Below, one piece after another: positions 21,361 to 32,242 of a stretch of 64,000 nucleotides of DNA; the stretch's first letter is position 1, and each line of letters opens with the position of its first letter. A model generated the notes under the pieces. The model saw only the letters and a program-made list of their open reading frames with translations. It was not told the DNA's origin and did no database searches. The DNA is taken from contig JAKSZU010000026.1 in NCBI GenBank assembly GCA_026018925.1, positions 19,944,759 through 20,008,758 of the forward strand, given 5' to 3'. This stretch comes from Tupaia tana (taxonomy: Eukaryota; Chordata; Mammalia; Scandentia; Tupaiidae). The position numbers and the translations under genes are program-made.

Positions 21361-21540
21361 CACACATCCATGGCAGCATTACTCATACGGAGCAGCAAAC
21401 TGGCAACAGAAAATGGGGACGTGAGCTGCGGAGGATCCACACAATGGATGACGAGCAGGACGGAGGCAAATGAACCAGGGCTGTGACATCCATCCTCTTA
21501 GGTAAGCCTCACAAGCAGAAAAGCTACAGAATAGTAAATA
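21361..21540 (+). mobile_element. L1 remnant, possibly the continuation of the 19960 piece
   Basis: CATCCATGGCAGCATTACTC and ACACAATGGATG resemble the L1 segment that normally follows the 19960 piece. If so, the minisatellite and a SINE now lie between the two parts. Confidence 0.4.
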
Positions 21541-21749
21541 TCGGATGATGGCATTTACAAAAAGTTTTAGGATGTGCTGAAGAATTAACAATACTCCCAG
21601 ACGTGATGACACAGACAAGCGTGGGAATGACAGTCACACAGTTCAGATCAGGCACTCCCAGAAAGGCAGAGGAGGGCACAGAAAACGGTACCCGGGGGTC
21701 TTCTACTGTATCTGTGGCATTTATTTTTTTCTTTTTCATTTCTTTTCTT

Positions 21750-21988
21750 TTTTTGGAAAGGTTTTTGCTATAGGGCACGTGCTCTCGCCAGAGAGACAGA
21801 TAGAAAGCAAGAAATCACCCCCCAGGGAGATGGCCACGCCACGATCCCTTCTCCTCCATTCTCCTCTCAGGATCTTGGGCACGCACGCACACACGCCAGG
21901 CATGAGTTTAAGCCACCGGGTCCGGGACTAGAACCGCGGTCGGCTACATGAGAGTTCAGCGACATAGCCGTTACGCTAACTGCTGGTC
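21750..21988 (-). mobile_element. type A SINE
   Basis: GGTTTTTGCTATAGGGCACG start, reversed head AACTGCTGGTCCC. GCATTTATTT flanks it. Confidence 0.95.
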
Positions 21989-22129
21989 CCAGCATTTATT
22001 TCTTCAGATGGGTGTCGTGTTCACATGTATTTGTTATTCCTGATCATTTTTATATACCTGCCATACTGTGAGTTTGTCTAAGTAAGAATGGAAGTCTGGT
22101 TCTGTAACACAGAGGAAATGTGCCACTCA

Positions 22130-22335
22130 AGAAAAACCAGGCCCCACAGGGCACCTGCGGGCCGAACCCTCCACCCAGCCAGTCTGAAACATGCTGGGCA
22201 CAGCACAAGTGCCTGAGGTCCAACAGGCTAGAGGACCCAAGGCAGGGGATCGCGGCATGACCAAGCCTGGGAAGAGGGCCTCTCTTTATCTCTGTCTCAA
22301 GTACATGCTCACATACTCCGTCATGAATTTTAAAA
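22130..22335 (+). mobile_element. type C SINE, decayed
   Basis: GGCCCCACAGGGCACCTGCG, then GGGATCGCGGCATGACCAAG. Confidence 0.6.
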
Positions 22336-22359
22336 ATAAGTAAATAAAAGCTAAATGTA

Positions 22360-22640
22360 TCAATATGATAAGCCTCAGAAACAATGTTGAGAGGGAAAAA
22401 ACAAGTTGCAGAGAGACATGCAATCCAACTCACATAGTTTAGGACATCCAAGTACACGCATGCGTGTAGAAGGAGCAGGAAAGGCAGGGGAGGCGAGAGC
22501 ACACGTGGCCAAGTGGGCGGGAGAGGAAGGAACAGAAGTGGGTGTCCCACTGTATCTATAGACGGCTTGTGGAGGGTGGTATTGTTACTCTACATTCTTC
22601 TCTATGCTCCAAGTATTTGGTAAGTGTAGTGTTATCACTG
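22360..22640 (+). mobile_element. L1-like 3' remnant
   Basis: GAAACAATGTTGAGAGGG, AAACAAGTTGCAGAGAG and later weak L1 3' words. Low-confidence decayed copy. Confidence 0.35.
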
Positions 22641-22763
22641 GCTAGATTAATATAATTTCAGCTAAAACAAATGAACATTTTTTTTTATTACTTTTATTAT
22701 CTGCTACTTCATTGCTACTCAAACATAACTGTGGTGGGTTTTCGAGTAATCGAAAATAACGAT

Positions 22764-22948
22764 GGGCCAGCCTGGGGCATGGTGGTTGAGGCAGCTGGAT
22801 CCCACGTGGCCAACTGTGTGATTTGCATTCCAGACCTGGCAGCTTGAGAAACACGAGCCCGTGTGAGTGTGTGCCCAAAATTCCGAAAGCAGAAACAGAG
22901 AAGGGATTGTGACATGACCACATGCCACCTGGCAAAATTAAAAAAAAA
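22764..22948 (+). mobile_element. type C SINE, 3' truncated
   Basis: GGGCCAGCCTGGGGCATGGT head; ends after ATGACCACATGCCACCTGG. Confidence 0.82.
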
Positions 22949-24004
22949 GGGGGGGGGGGGGCATGGCAATAGCCACGAACACTCCTACTGTCAGTGTTGG
23001 CTGCTCAATACCATCTCCCACTAAGGGATCCGGAGCTCCGTGGGGAATGCCTGACTCCAGGACTGGGCCTAGGAAAGCCTGAGACGGGCCGGAACGCCTG
23101 GCCGTGCCAGAAATACGGGTGGGCGCCGAGGACGAGTCACGTGGGAAGGGCGTGGGAGCTGGTCAGAGTTGGGGCAACGTGAGCACGAGAATCACGAGCA
23201 CAGTGAAAAGGGACAGTAACCCCCGGGGTTACAACGCCAGACTCCACGAATCCACACACATACAGGACGATGAAGGCCAAAACCCGTCTGTCAAATGCAG
23301 GAGTAAACAGACGGATTTACGCAGGAGGGCAAGAAAAGCCCGCACAGTAACTGCCCCTTCCACTAACGTTCCTCCATGGAAGCACGAACTTGGGACTAAC
23401 AGCTTGATGAGCAAAAGATTATTACACACGCTTCAATGACCGCCTCAGAATTTTGACACTCACTAATCCCAAAGGGGAAAATATGACTTTCTAGCAAGGA
23501 AACCTGGAGGCCAGCCTCTCCCTCCCTCACCCGGGTGACTAGAATTGACACGGCAGAGTGAACGGGCCTCCTGCCCCGGCAGCCTGACGGTGAGCACGCT
23601 GCAGGACCCCGCAGAGACAGGTGTGCCAAGCGCGTGGCCAGTCCTAGTCGCCAACCATGGCTGCCGAGACCTGAAATGTGGCTGGTGCAGGTGAAGCACT
23701 GACTTCAAATTCAATTTAATTTTAACCCACTCAAATCTGCACAGCGACTTGCAGCTAGTGGCTCCCGCACTGGAAAGCACAGTGGTATAAGATAAACGGA
23801 CTCTGATTTAAAAAGGTGTCAAGATAACGAAAGACCAAGAAAAAGGAGCCCTGCTGGCTGAGGGCGGCCAGAGGGCTGTGGGCGGCTGTGCGTCATCCCC
23901 GACATGGCCCGGGCAGAGGCCTACACGGGAGCGTTGGCAGAACTGGGAAGCCTGTAGATGAAGGCCACTGCGCGCATTTCCACACTCTGCTGTGGTCGTC
24001 TAAG
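22949..24004. other. SINE-free part of the longest intron
   Basis: A G-run at 22950-22961, GC-rich unassigned DNA (22980-23650), then a DNA-transposon-like remnant. No gene found. Confidence 0.6.
23655..23792. mobile_element. old non-autonomous DNA-transposon-like repeat
   Basis: CTGAAATGTGGCTGGTGCAG, then ATTTTAACCCACTCAAATC, GCTAGTGGCTCCCGCACTGG and AAAGCACAGTGG form a recognised interspersed repeat pattern in placental genomes. I cannot name the family with confidence. Confidence 0.4.
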
Positions 24005-24240
24005 AGATTGTCCTTGTTTTTAGAAAACACACCCTGAAGTATTTAGATAGAAAGTTATATCATATCACCAACTTACCCTCAAATAGGTTAGGAAAAAACG
24101 TCTATTTGTGGAAGAGTAAAGCACATACTGTAAAATCTTAACATTTGGGAATCTAGGCAAAGAGTATATATGGAAACTCCGCACTTTCTGCGACTTTCTA
24201 AAGGTCTGAAATTATGTCAAGGTTAAAAAGTACAAGAGGT
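24005..24240 (+). mobile_element. L1 (L1M-type) 3' end
   Basis: CACACCCTGAAGTATTTAGA, CAACTTACCCTCAAATAGG and TCTGAAATTATGTCAAGG follow the order of an ancient L1 3' UTR. Confidence 0.6.
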
Positions 24241-24353
24241 TTTAAAGACAGGGAGCACGAGCACTCGCATACACGAACCTGCACTGTTAAAACACTCGGA
24301 AAAGAACAGTAATGACCAAAGCCATGGACAGCGCTAATCGAATACAGAATACC

Positions 24354-24562
24354 GGGCCAGCCCCACAGTCAGTGGTGAAGGCAGCTGGGTCCCACCAGGC
24401 CAGCCGCACTCTGCACCCGGCCCAGCAGCTGTGTGTTCACACTGGGCACACGAGCATGTGTGGGGAAGGGACTGCGGCGTGACCACGCCCTGCTGGTGAG
24501 TGCTTTCTCCCTGCCCTCCCTCTGACTCTGGCAAGCACACATGCCCTCTGACACAAACATAA
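24354..24562 (+). mobile_element. type C SINE
   Basis: GGGCCAGCCCCACAGTCAGT head; CACACATGCCCTCTGAC end. Confidence 0.8.
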
Positions 24563-24589
24563 CAAAAAAGAGCCATAAAAACAAAACAC

Positions 24590-24876
24590 GGGAACCAGCA
24601 GTTAGCGTAATGGCTATGTCGCTGGACTCCCACGTAGTCGACCACGGTTCGCGTCTCGGACCCGGTAGCTTACAACTCACGCCGGGCGCGTGTGCGTGCG
24701 TGCCCAAGATCCCGAGAGGAGAATGGAGGAGAAGGGATTGCGGCGTGACCATCCCCCCTGGGGGGTGATTTCTCGCTTTCTGTCTCTATGTCTCTCTCTG
24801 TCTGTCTGGCGAGCGCACGCGCCCTATAGCAAAAAACCTCTCCAAAAAAAAAAAAAAAAAAAAAAAAAAAACAACA
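24590..24876 (+). mobile_element. type A SINE, diagnostic young subfamily
   Basis: Box B is GGTTCGCGTCTCGG, followed by GCTTACAACTCACGCC. Long A-run. ACAAAACAC flanks both sides. Confidence 0.96.
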
Positions 24877-24987
24877 ACAAAACACCAAAGGAACACCAAG
24901 CAGAGCTAAAGGTACCGGGTAGAAAATGTGAACAGCCTAAATACACTTTCAGATTTATGGGAAAAAAAACCACTGAGAAAAACTTGG

Positions 24988-25195
24988 AGGGGCCAGGTGG
25001 CGGATAGCCATACAGCATGGGAAGGTCCCGGGTTCAGGTCCAGAGACCTCCCTGAGCATATTGGGCACACGACTGACAAGATCCAGGGCTGGCTAAAGGC
25101 TGGGGGTGGACTGCAGGATCAGGACCTTAGAGGTACTGTCTGTCTCTGTCTCTCTCTCTCTCACTCACAGAAGAGAATAACTTTGAAAGAGGAAA
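24988..25195 (+). mobile_element. type D SINE
   Basis: GGGGCCAGGTGGCGGATAGC head, GGTTCAGGTCC box B-like, GACCTCCCTGAGCATATTGG body, CT-rich end then GAATAACTTTGAAA. Confidence 0.65.
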
Positions 25196-25217
25196 AACTT
25201 AAGGAGCTGACCCTAAA

Positions 25218-25455
25218 ACGCGGCAGTTAAGTGCAGCGTGCAGACAGCTGGATTACACACGGCTGCTGATGGTTCGAATACCAGTCCCATGGCTTAAAAA
25301 CAATGTCAGGATGTGTGCATACATGCCCCAAATTCCTACAGAATGGAGAGATGGAGGAAAGAGGACTGTGGTATGATCTTGCCCCACTGGTGGAGGGGAG
25401 AGAGCTCCTCTCTCACATGTGAGCATGTGAACCCTCTGGTAAAAAAGGAAAAACT
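25218..25455 (+). mobile_element. type C SINE, diverged head
   Basis: GGTTCGAATACCAGTCCC box B; ATGTGAACCCTCTGG end. Confidence 0.75.
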
Positions 25456-25462
25456 TAGAAAA

Positions 25463-25732
25463 GGGGCCAGCAGATGGCATAGTGGTTAGATCACTGGATT
25501 CCCACATGGCTGACCAATCTGAGTACTGAACCTGGTGGCTTGAAACATGCCAGCTGCATGTGCATGTGTGCCCAAGGATCCCAGGAGGAGAACGAAGGAG
25601 AAGGGATTGCGGTGTGGCGATCCCCCGGGGATCCCCCTTCACTGTCTCTGACTGCCCCCCCCCCCCCCAGAGTGCACATGCCCTAAGGTAAAAATCTCTA
25701 AAAAGAAAAGAAAGAAAAAAAAAAAAAACTTG
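25463..25732 (+). mobile_element. type A/C SINE
   Basis: GGGGCCAGCAGATGGCATAG head, a run of ten or more C in the CT tract, GCACATGCCCTAAGG end. Flanked by AAAAACTTGG/AAAACTTAGAA. Confidence 0.9.
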
Positions 25733-26005
25733 GAAAAAAATATAAAAATGTAACCCAAAACCTAACCCAGTTTCAATGTTACACAAATGTAAATTTTAAG
25801 TGAAATTAAATCACAGTGGAAAAAGTCCAGTCGACCTGCTCTAAATGTGGTTCGCAGCACTTGCCCTGCCAGGCGCAGACGCTGAGTCAGGACAGCTCGA
25901 GAGCCAGCCTGCAGAGCAGAAAGCGTGAAGGGGGCCATCGTTCCCACGTGATGGACACCCACCTCTCCACCCGCCCTTGCAAAGCTGCCTAATAGAAACC
26001 TGAAT

Positions 26006-26228
26006 GGCTAGCCGGTGGGATGGTGGTCAGAGTGGCTGGATCCCACATGACCGAATGCAAAGTTCAAGTCCTGGATCCAAGGACCCAACAGCACGCCAGG
26101 TGCCTGTCCAAAATCCCCAAAGGGAGACATGGAGGGGAGACTGCAGTGTGACCACGCCCCAGGTGCCTGCCCCCTTTCTCCCTCTCCCCCTCTCCAGTGA
26201 GTGCACATGCCCTCTGGCCAATTAGAGA
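26006..26228 (+). mobile_element. type C SINE
   Basis: GGCTAGCCGGTGGGATGGTG head; GTGCACATGCCCTCTGG end. Confidence 0.85.
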
Positions 26229-26334
26229 GGGAGACGAAACCGAGAAAAGGTCTCCGTAGCTTGTAAGAGGACAGGACCTCAATCCGTCACTCTCAGCCAG
26301 CCATGTCATTTCATCACCATTACTGGCTACTTAC

Positions 26335-26550
26335 GTCTTGAAACATTTTGTTTTCCTGTTTTAATCTAGCGTCTTTATCATCTGAGAGTTTATAAGCATT
26401 CTCGAAAGCGTCTTCTAAGTCCTGCAGTCTGGATTTCAGCCGAACAATGGTATTGTCTTTTTCTCTGTTACTTGTTCTCATTTCCTCGATTCGTTCCTGC
26501 AGGATCTTGGAGGCACTGCTGGCTGCGCTGAAGCGTTCTTTCAAATCACT
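26335..26550 (-). CDS. MPHOSPH9: MPHOSPH9 coding exon 11, residues 674-745
   Basis: Seventy-two codons in phase 0: SDLKERFSAASSASKILQ, ERIEEMRTSNREKDNTIV, RLKSRLQDLEDAFENAYK and LSDDKDARLKQENKMFQD. The acceptor is CCTTTGTAG and the donor GAC|GTAAGT. Continuous charged heptads make this the core of the coiled coil. Confidence 0.96.
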
Positions 26551-26582
26551 CTACAAAGGAAAGGGGTAACAGCGTCTTTTTT

Positions 26583-26846
26583 TTCTTTCTTTCTTTTTTT
26601 GGATAGGTTTTTGGCTATAGGGCGCATGCACTCGCCAGAAAGACAGAAAGAGACAGACATAAAGTGAGAAATCACCCCCCGGGGGGATGGCCACACCGTA
26701 ATCTCTTCTTGTCCATTCTCCTCTCGGGATCTTGGGCATGCACGCACACGAGCCCAGTGCGAGCTTAAGCCACCAGGTCCAGGAATTAAACCACGGTTGA
26801 CTACATGGGAGTCCAGCGACATAGCCATTACACTAACTGCTGGTCC
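26583..26846 (-). mobile_element. type A SINE, 20-30 bases from exon 11
   Basis: GGTTTTTGGCTATAGGGCGC start, reversed head AACTGCTGGTCCC. GTAACAGCGTCTT and GTAACAACGTCTT flank it. It sits just upstream of the exon 11 acceptor. Confidence 0.95.
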
Positions 26847-26874
26847 CAGTAACAACGTCTTAAATGAAAACTAG

Positions 26875-27024
26875 GTGAGCTGAGAGCCACTGACGGCGGT
26901 GAGCACTGCAATATGGAGGCGGTGAGCTGAGAGCCAGTTACGGGGGCGGGCACTGCACTACGGAGGCAATGAGCTGAGAGCCACTGACAGTGGCGGGAGC
27001 TGCAACAAGAAGGCGGTGAGCTCA
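26875..27024. repeat. 47-bp tandem repeat, about 3.2 copies
   Basis: Units begin GTGAGCTGAGAGCCA at 26875, 26922, 26969 and 27016. The copies differ by several substitutions, so it is older than the two other minisatellites. Confidence 0.9.
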
Positions 27025-27029
27025 GTCAG

Positions 27030-27190
27030 CACGAGGCAGCGCCAATGTGGACACCCTGCGGCTGGAACCCAAGTGGCTGACTACACTTTCGAATCCCTGG
27101 GTCAGCCTGAAAACACAGCAGGGGCACACATGGGCACAGGGTCCTGAGGAGTCAGAGGGCCGGGGAAAGGGCTACGGCAGGACGAGACCT
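27030..27190 (+). mobile_element. type C SINE, badly decayed
   Basis: AAGTGGCTGACTACACTTTC and a weak body only. Confidence 0.4.
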
Positions 27191-27221
27191 AATCAAAGGT
27201 GCCTCTCTCACGCATTCATAA

Positions 27222-27332
27222 ATAAATACACACACACACACATTCATAAATAAATACACACATGCGCACGCACACGCACGCACACACACGCATTCATAAA
27301 TAAATACACACACACACACACACACACGCATA
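27222..27332. repeat. composite (CA)n microsatellite with repeated CATTCATAAATAAATA
   Basis: Three CATTCATAAATAAATAC blocks, each followed by CA or CG/CA dinucleotides. Confidence 0.9.
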
Positions 27333-27357
27333 TATGTGCATATAGAAAGAAATCACA

Positions 27358-27602
27358 GGGACCAGCAGATGGCAGAGCGCTTGCATCACTAGACTCCCCA
27401 CATGGCCGACGACAGTTGGAGTCCTGGATGTGGTGGTTTGAAACTCACACTGGGTGTGTGTGCTCAAGATCCCGGGAGGAAAGCGGAGAAGAGACTGCAG
27501 CGTGGCCATCCCCCCAGGGGGTGATTTCCTGCTTTCCCTCTTACTGTGTCTGTCTGTCTCTCTGATATGCACATGTACCCTAAGGCAAAAATCTCTCAAA
27601 CA
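27358..27602 (+). mobile_element. type A/C SINE
   Basis: GGGACCAGCAGATGGCAGAG head, GTACCCTAAGGCAAAAATCT end. Split from its own last bases by the next type B copy. Confidence 0.9.
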
Positions 27603-27775
27603 GGAGCCAGCAGGTGTGGTGGTGGTTAAGGGCACTGGACTCCCACATGGTTGACTGTGGTTCAAGTCTCAGACTTGGTGGTTTGTTTTCTCTCTCTTTG
27701 ACCATCTCTGGTCAAATTAAAATAAATAAATAAAATTAAATAAAATCATTCTTAATAAAAAAAACCTCTCAAAAC
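27603..27775 (+). mobile_element. type B SINE inserted in the previous SINE tail
   Basis: GGAGCCAGCAGGTGTGGTGG head; afterwards AAAACCTCTCAAAACA resumes. CTCTCAAACA/CTCTCAAAACA is the target duplication. Confidence 0.88.
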
Positions 27776-27825
27776 AAAACAAAGCAAAAAAAGAAAAAAG
27801 AAATCACAGACATGGCAATAGACAT

Positions 27826-28045
27826 GGGCTGGCCTCAGAGCTCCACGGCTGAGGGAGCTAGAGTGAGCCATCACTCGGTCCAGCCCCAGGGACTGGGCAA
27901 GCACGCCGCAGCACGTGGGCGGCCAGAACCCCGACGTGATGGGGACACGGAGGAGAGGGACCTGCTGTGGCCGTGCCCCGTGAGGTGCTTCGTCCCTCTC
28001 TTCCTCCAGCTCTGATGAGCGTTCACATGCCTGCTGGCTGTTTTT
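27826..28045 (+). mobile_element. type C SINE, decayed
   Basis: GGGCTGGCCTCAGAGCTCCA head; GAGCGTTCACATGCCTGCTG end. Confidence 0.6.
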
Positions 28046-28069
28046 TCAAAAGGCCGTGCTCTGGACGAT

Positions 28070-28315
28070 TCTGTGTATGTCAACGTCCAGAACAGGCAGA
28101 AAGGACAGTCGGTGCTGCCAGGGGCTGAGGAGACCAGGGTGCAGGCGGGCTGATGACGGAGGGCTGTGGCGCTTCCTTCTGACTAAGAAAATGTTTTGAA
28201 ATCCACTGTGGTGAGGGCTGCACAACTCTGAATATACTAAAAGAACACTGGCTTGGATACTTTAAAAGGTATTTTTATTGTTTGCAAATTATATCCCAAT
28301 TAAAAAAATAAAGGC
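28070..28315 (+). mobile_element. L1 (L1M-type) 3' end
   Basis: TGCCAGGGGCTGAGGAGACC, then GAAAATGTTTTGAAATCC, GCACAACTCTGAATATACTA and AAATTATATCCCAATTAA match the same L1 tail as the copy near 58.2 kb. Confidence 0.65.
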
Positions 28316-28498
28316 AAGTTTTGAAAGGTAGGTTAGAGTGTTGGATGAAGCAGCAGCACTGGGAATACCAACGCAGCACGTCGACCCTGAGAAAGCGACA
28401 AGCACGTCCCCAGTGCCACCAAGAACTCTCTCGAGCTCAGTTAATAACAACAATTAACATCAAGTCACGAGAACCAACACCAAAAAAGGAGTACTTAC

Positions 28499-28586
28499 CA
28501 CTTCTATTTCCAGTAAGTTATTCTTATTTTCAAGTGTTCTCACACGACTGGTAGCTTCATTCAAAGCAGTATCTAACTGGCCACAT
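28499..28586 (-). CDS. MPHOSPH9: MPHOSPH9 coding exon 10, residues 644-673
   Basis: After one base completing Arg: CGQLDTALNEATSRVRTL and ENKNNLLEIEV. The acceptor is GATTTTTAG and the donor GTG|GTAAGT. It is a regular coiled coil and nearly identical to the human segment as remembered. Confidence 0.95.
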
Positions 28587-28889
28587 CTAAAAATCATAAA
28601 TTTAGCTTCAGTTAAAAAAATAATAAAATAAAATCTACATACACACATAAACATTATGATTTCTGGAAGAATACAAAGTCAGTCTGGGATGTTGAGACTA
28701 CGGCGGGCAGGGAGGCCTGCTTTTCCTACGACAACATGGCGCCCTCCAGTACCACTTCAAACTTGGTATGAATGTATCCTTCTAGTAATGAAGGATTTTC
28801 TTTGTAACGTTAATTATCACAGAACTGAAGAACAAGCAGATACGCTGAAGAGTTGAGTTACCACTGGGAACTGGTGCTTACTGAAACTG

Positions 28890-29078
28890 CATGAGTACTG
28901 AAAGCTTATTTATTTAGTACTGATTACCATGCATCCGAGGATCGTGTAGCTAGGACCACCCCGGGCCCGACTTCACAGAAGAGAAAACAGCAGCTCAGCT
29001 CTCGCTGCAGGTCGCACTGGGATGCCACCCAGGCAGTCTGGCTGGAGCTGGCGCTAACCCCTGGGCACCAGCGCCCTC
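28890..29078 (+). mobile_element. MIR SINE
   Basis: CACAGAAGAGAAAACAGCAG, a diverged core, then CCCAGGCAGTCTGGCTGG and the GCTAACCCC end. Old. Confidence 0.55.
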
Positions 29079-29689
29079 AGAGACGGGGCACGGACACGGC
29101 AGGTTTGGAAAGATCACCGACCTAGTCACCACGCGCGCATTCGCTGCATGGTACCATCTCCACCACCACTCTGACGGATACGCCAGCGCTCACTGGCGGA
29201 GGCAACTGTGTGACATAATTATCTGACATCACAGCAGGCCTCCATGGGAAGTGTTAATGGTCCCATTTGTGGTACCAGTGGGATTCTCCCATTTGCAATT
29301 TTAAGTCTGAAGAAAAAGCCTGGTGTGTACGCTGCTAACACCGGCTCCAGTCTCGGGGACTCATCCGCCAGTCCTAAACGATGGCAGCTTCTTGTTGTTT
29401 CCTCTGTCCTCTGTGACACACAGCGTTCACACTGGAAGCCAGATCGAGCCTCGCCAGAAGCGAGAGAAGGTAAACAGCGTACTGGTCCTCCCTGCGCAGC
29501 ACTGGGACACCCGCTCCAGGCCCAGGTGGCCAAACTGCCCCTCCTCGTGCTGTGCGCTTCTAGACACGAAAACGTGTCGATTAGCTGTCACGGACTGGGC
29601 GCCTGAAGTCCACTGACGGGTTTCTGTCACACTTCCGTTTTCCAGCAGAATGCGCCTGTAGACTAGCCTTTCCCGTCTTTTTTTCTTTT
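29079..29689. other. unassigned intronic stretch
   Basis: Follows a MIR. Two overlapping frames of 100-120 codons lie on opposite strands without a known domain; I read them as chance. Confidence 0.55.
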
Positions 29690-29880
29690 TTTTTTTTTTT
29701 TTAAGATTTTTTCATTTATTTTTTATTTATTCATTCATTTATTTTAATTTGACCAGAGAGAGACACAGAGAAAAAGATGGAAAGTGAGAAAGCAAGCCAT
29801 CAGGTCCAGGACTCGAACCATGGTTGGTCATGTGGGAGTGAGTGTCCAGCGCCTTAACCACCACGCCACCTGCTGGCCCC
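29690..29880 (-). mobile_element. type B SINE
   Basis: TTTTAATTTGACCAGAGAGA and CCACCTGCTGGCCCC. Confidence 0.93.
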
Positions 29881-29894
29881 AAACCTTGCCTTCT

Positions 29895-30104
29895 TTTTTT
29901 TTTTTTTTTTTTTAAATTTTTTATTTTTTAAATAATTATTTTTATTTATTCATTCATTTTTTAAATTTGACCAGAGAGAGACAGACGTTGAGAATGAGAG
30001 CGAGAGGAAGCGAGAAAGCAAGCCACCAGATTCAGGATTTGAACCCTGGTCAGCCATGCGGGAGTGTCCAGCGCCTTAACCACCACGCCACCTGCTGGTC
30101 CCCA
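29895..30104 (-). mobile_element. type B SINE, next to the previous one
   Basis: Separated by CCAAACCTTGCCTTCTT, which recurs right after this copy as its target duplication (about 30104-30119). Confidence 0.93.
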
Positions 30105-30164
30105 AACCTTGCCTTCTTAAATGGAGAAAGGAAAAACAAACAAACAAACAAACAAAAAACACAC

Positions 30165-30368
30165 GAGGCTGGACGGGGGCACAGTGGTAACATGTCAATG
30201 TTCTGTGAGGCTGACCCACCCAGGAAGGTCCAGGTTTGAGTCCAGAGACTTCCCTGGGTGTATGCCCAAACCAGGAGCTCAGAGCTGGGGACGGAGACAG
30301 CACAGAGGTTCTGCTGGGTGCTCTCTTTCTTGCATGAGCAAGAGAAAGACAAACTTGAAAAATAAAAT
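30165..30368 (+). mobile_element. type D SINE
   Basis: GGCTGGACGGGGGCACAGTG head, GAAGGTCCAGGTTTGAGTCC, TCCCTGGGTGTATGCCC body. Confidence 0.65.
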
Positions 30369-30432
30369 AAAAACAAGAACCAACTTTTCATCCTGCAATC
30401 TACTCTTTTTGTTATTAAAAAACTAAAGCTGG

Positions 30433-30668
30433 GGCCAGTAGGTGGCGTGGTGGTGAAGGTGCTGGATCCCACATAGCCAACTGTGGTTCAAGTCCCAGAC
30501 CCAGCAGCTTGAAAATCACACTGGTGTGCCCAGAATTCCGAGAGGTGAATGGAGAAGGGACTGCAATATGGCTATCCCTCCCCCTGCAGGGTGATTTCTC
30601 ACTTTCCCTCTCTCTCTCTGCCTCTCTCCAGCAAGCGTACGTGCCCTGTGGCAAAAGCCTGGAAAGAA
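30433..30668 (+). mobile_element. type C SINE
   Basis: GGGGCCAGTAGGTGGCGTGG head, ACGTGCCCTGTGGCAAAAGC end. Confidence 0.9.
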
Positions 30669-31099
30669 AACCCCTGCAGATGGTTTTCTCTGACCCTCTT
30701 CACATTCCTCTCCCTACTACTGCAACCCCCTACCAGAAGCAAAACGAGCTGCAGAAACACCGAGGAGGAGTAAGGTGGCCATCTCAAGTGTGGCTGTGAT
30801 CAGAACTACTCGGTACACAGGCTAGTTTTCTCCAATTCTGAAAGAGACTGTTGGCTGGCCCAGAAATTCCGAGTACCCTCGCACTCTACTCAAAGGGGCT
30901 TCTCCCTCCTTGCCTTAGAGAACTCTTTACCGCCATCTAGACCTGCAGCAACTCTCGGGCTAAGTCCCATTTAACTGCAAGCATCAGATTATCGAACCGA
31001 TTCTCTCTAAAGTAAGTACGAAGCCATCCCTAGCATAAGGCCACCCTCCTCACATTTCTGTGGGGTAACTGCTCCACAGGTTCAAGAGAACTGCAGTGA

Positions 31100-31120
31100 A
31101 TATATACATACATATACATA

Positions 31121-31166
<46 letters not shown>
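31100..31166. repeat. (TA)n / (GT)n microsatellite
   Basis: Alternating TA with a short GTGTGTGTGT, directly at the A-rich end of a minus-strand SINE, from whose tail it may have grown. Confidence 0.85.
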
Positions 31167-31167
<1 letters not shown>

Positions 31168-31416
31168 TTAGGTTTTGCCATAGGGCATATGTGCTCCCCA
31201 GAGAGCGGTAAAGAGAGAGAGTGAAAAGAAAAGAAAGAACTCATCCCTCGGGAGACAGCCATGCCTCAATCCCCTCCCCTCCATTTTCCTCCTGGGATTC
31301 TAGGCATGAACACACACATGCCCAGAAGGATTTTCGAGTGACCAGATCCAGGACTCAAACCGTGGTTGGCCATGTGGGAGTTCAACACCTGAACCACCGC
31401 GCCACGTGCTGGCCCT
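31168..31416 (-). mobile_element. type C SINE
   Basis: GGTTTTGCCATAGGGCATAT start; reversed head GCGCCACGTGCTGGCCC. Confidence 0.9.
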
Positions 31417-31784
31417 GAGAATGGCAGTATTTCAAGTGTGCAATTCCGGGCACTTAAAAAACGCTGTGCCTGGCAGAGGACAGGAGTCGCAGACCTCGCT
31501 CTAGGACGGGGCAGCACCACTCCTCCCACAAACACTCGACACGAACAACCCGCTCAATGACCTCAGCACCTGCCCATCGGCCACGAATGGCCTCAGTTAC
31601 TAACGTACCTAAGAGGTGGGTTTAGATCTGTAAAAATAATTCCTCAAATATGTCTCTGTGTTAAAATTTCAAATCTAAAGCACACGTTCTCAGTGTGTCT
31701 TCTCCACAGTACAACCTGCTTGTGTGGAAATAATACATCCAAATGGGAGAGACACAACCTTCACAGTTAAACAGAACGTTTTAC

Positions 31785-31940
31785 CTGTCTATGAGAATTT
31801 GGTTGGTTTTCTTCCAGTCTTCAACGGCAGACATTTCCTTTGCCTCCAACTTCTGTTTCAAACTATTTATTTCTGATTCATAATAAGCTCGAAGATCTGC
31901 TATGTGCCGAGCATGCTTTTCCTTCAGGCTCTGCCTGATG
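31785..31940 (-). CDS. MPHOSPH9: MPHOSPH9 coding exon 9, start of main coiled coil, residues 592-644
   Basis: Encodes IRQSLKEKHARHIADLRA, then YYESEINSLKQKLEAKEM and SAVEDWKKTNQILID. The first C completes an Asn codon (Lys in human as I recall). The acceptor is AACACCGCAG and the donor AG|GTAAAA. Leu/Ile heptads mark the opening of the central coiled coil. Confidence 0.95.
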
Positions 31941-32242
31941 CTGCGGTGTTAAAACACGCAAGGTTAAGAAAGCACACCTCTCTTCCCTGTCCTACGAGAG
32001 CTCGGGACACAGTCGTCCTCACAGGCGGAGCTACAGCCTACCTTTGCACCCCACAGAGAAGACAACAGGTTAATACCCAGAAAGCAGACAACTGATAATA
32101 ACTAATAACATCCAAAATAAATGTTTGAATGCTCGATCTTAAAATGCTATATTGCTTTTTCTAAAAAAAAAAAAAAGAAAAAAGAAAAAAGAAAGAAAGA
32201 AAAGAAAAGAAAAAAAGGATTTATTTAATTCCATTTGTCATT

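Noticed and set aside
20607-21486. Overlapping long open frames (204-277 codons) on both strands
   Set aside because: They are translations of the 40-bp minisatellite, whose unit happens to lack stops. There is no unique sequence, domain or splice context, and no gene-like codon use.
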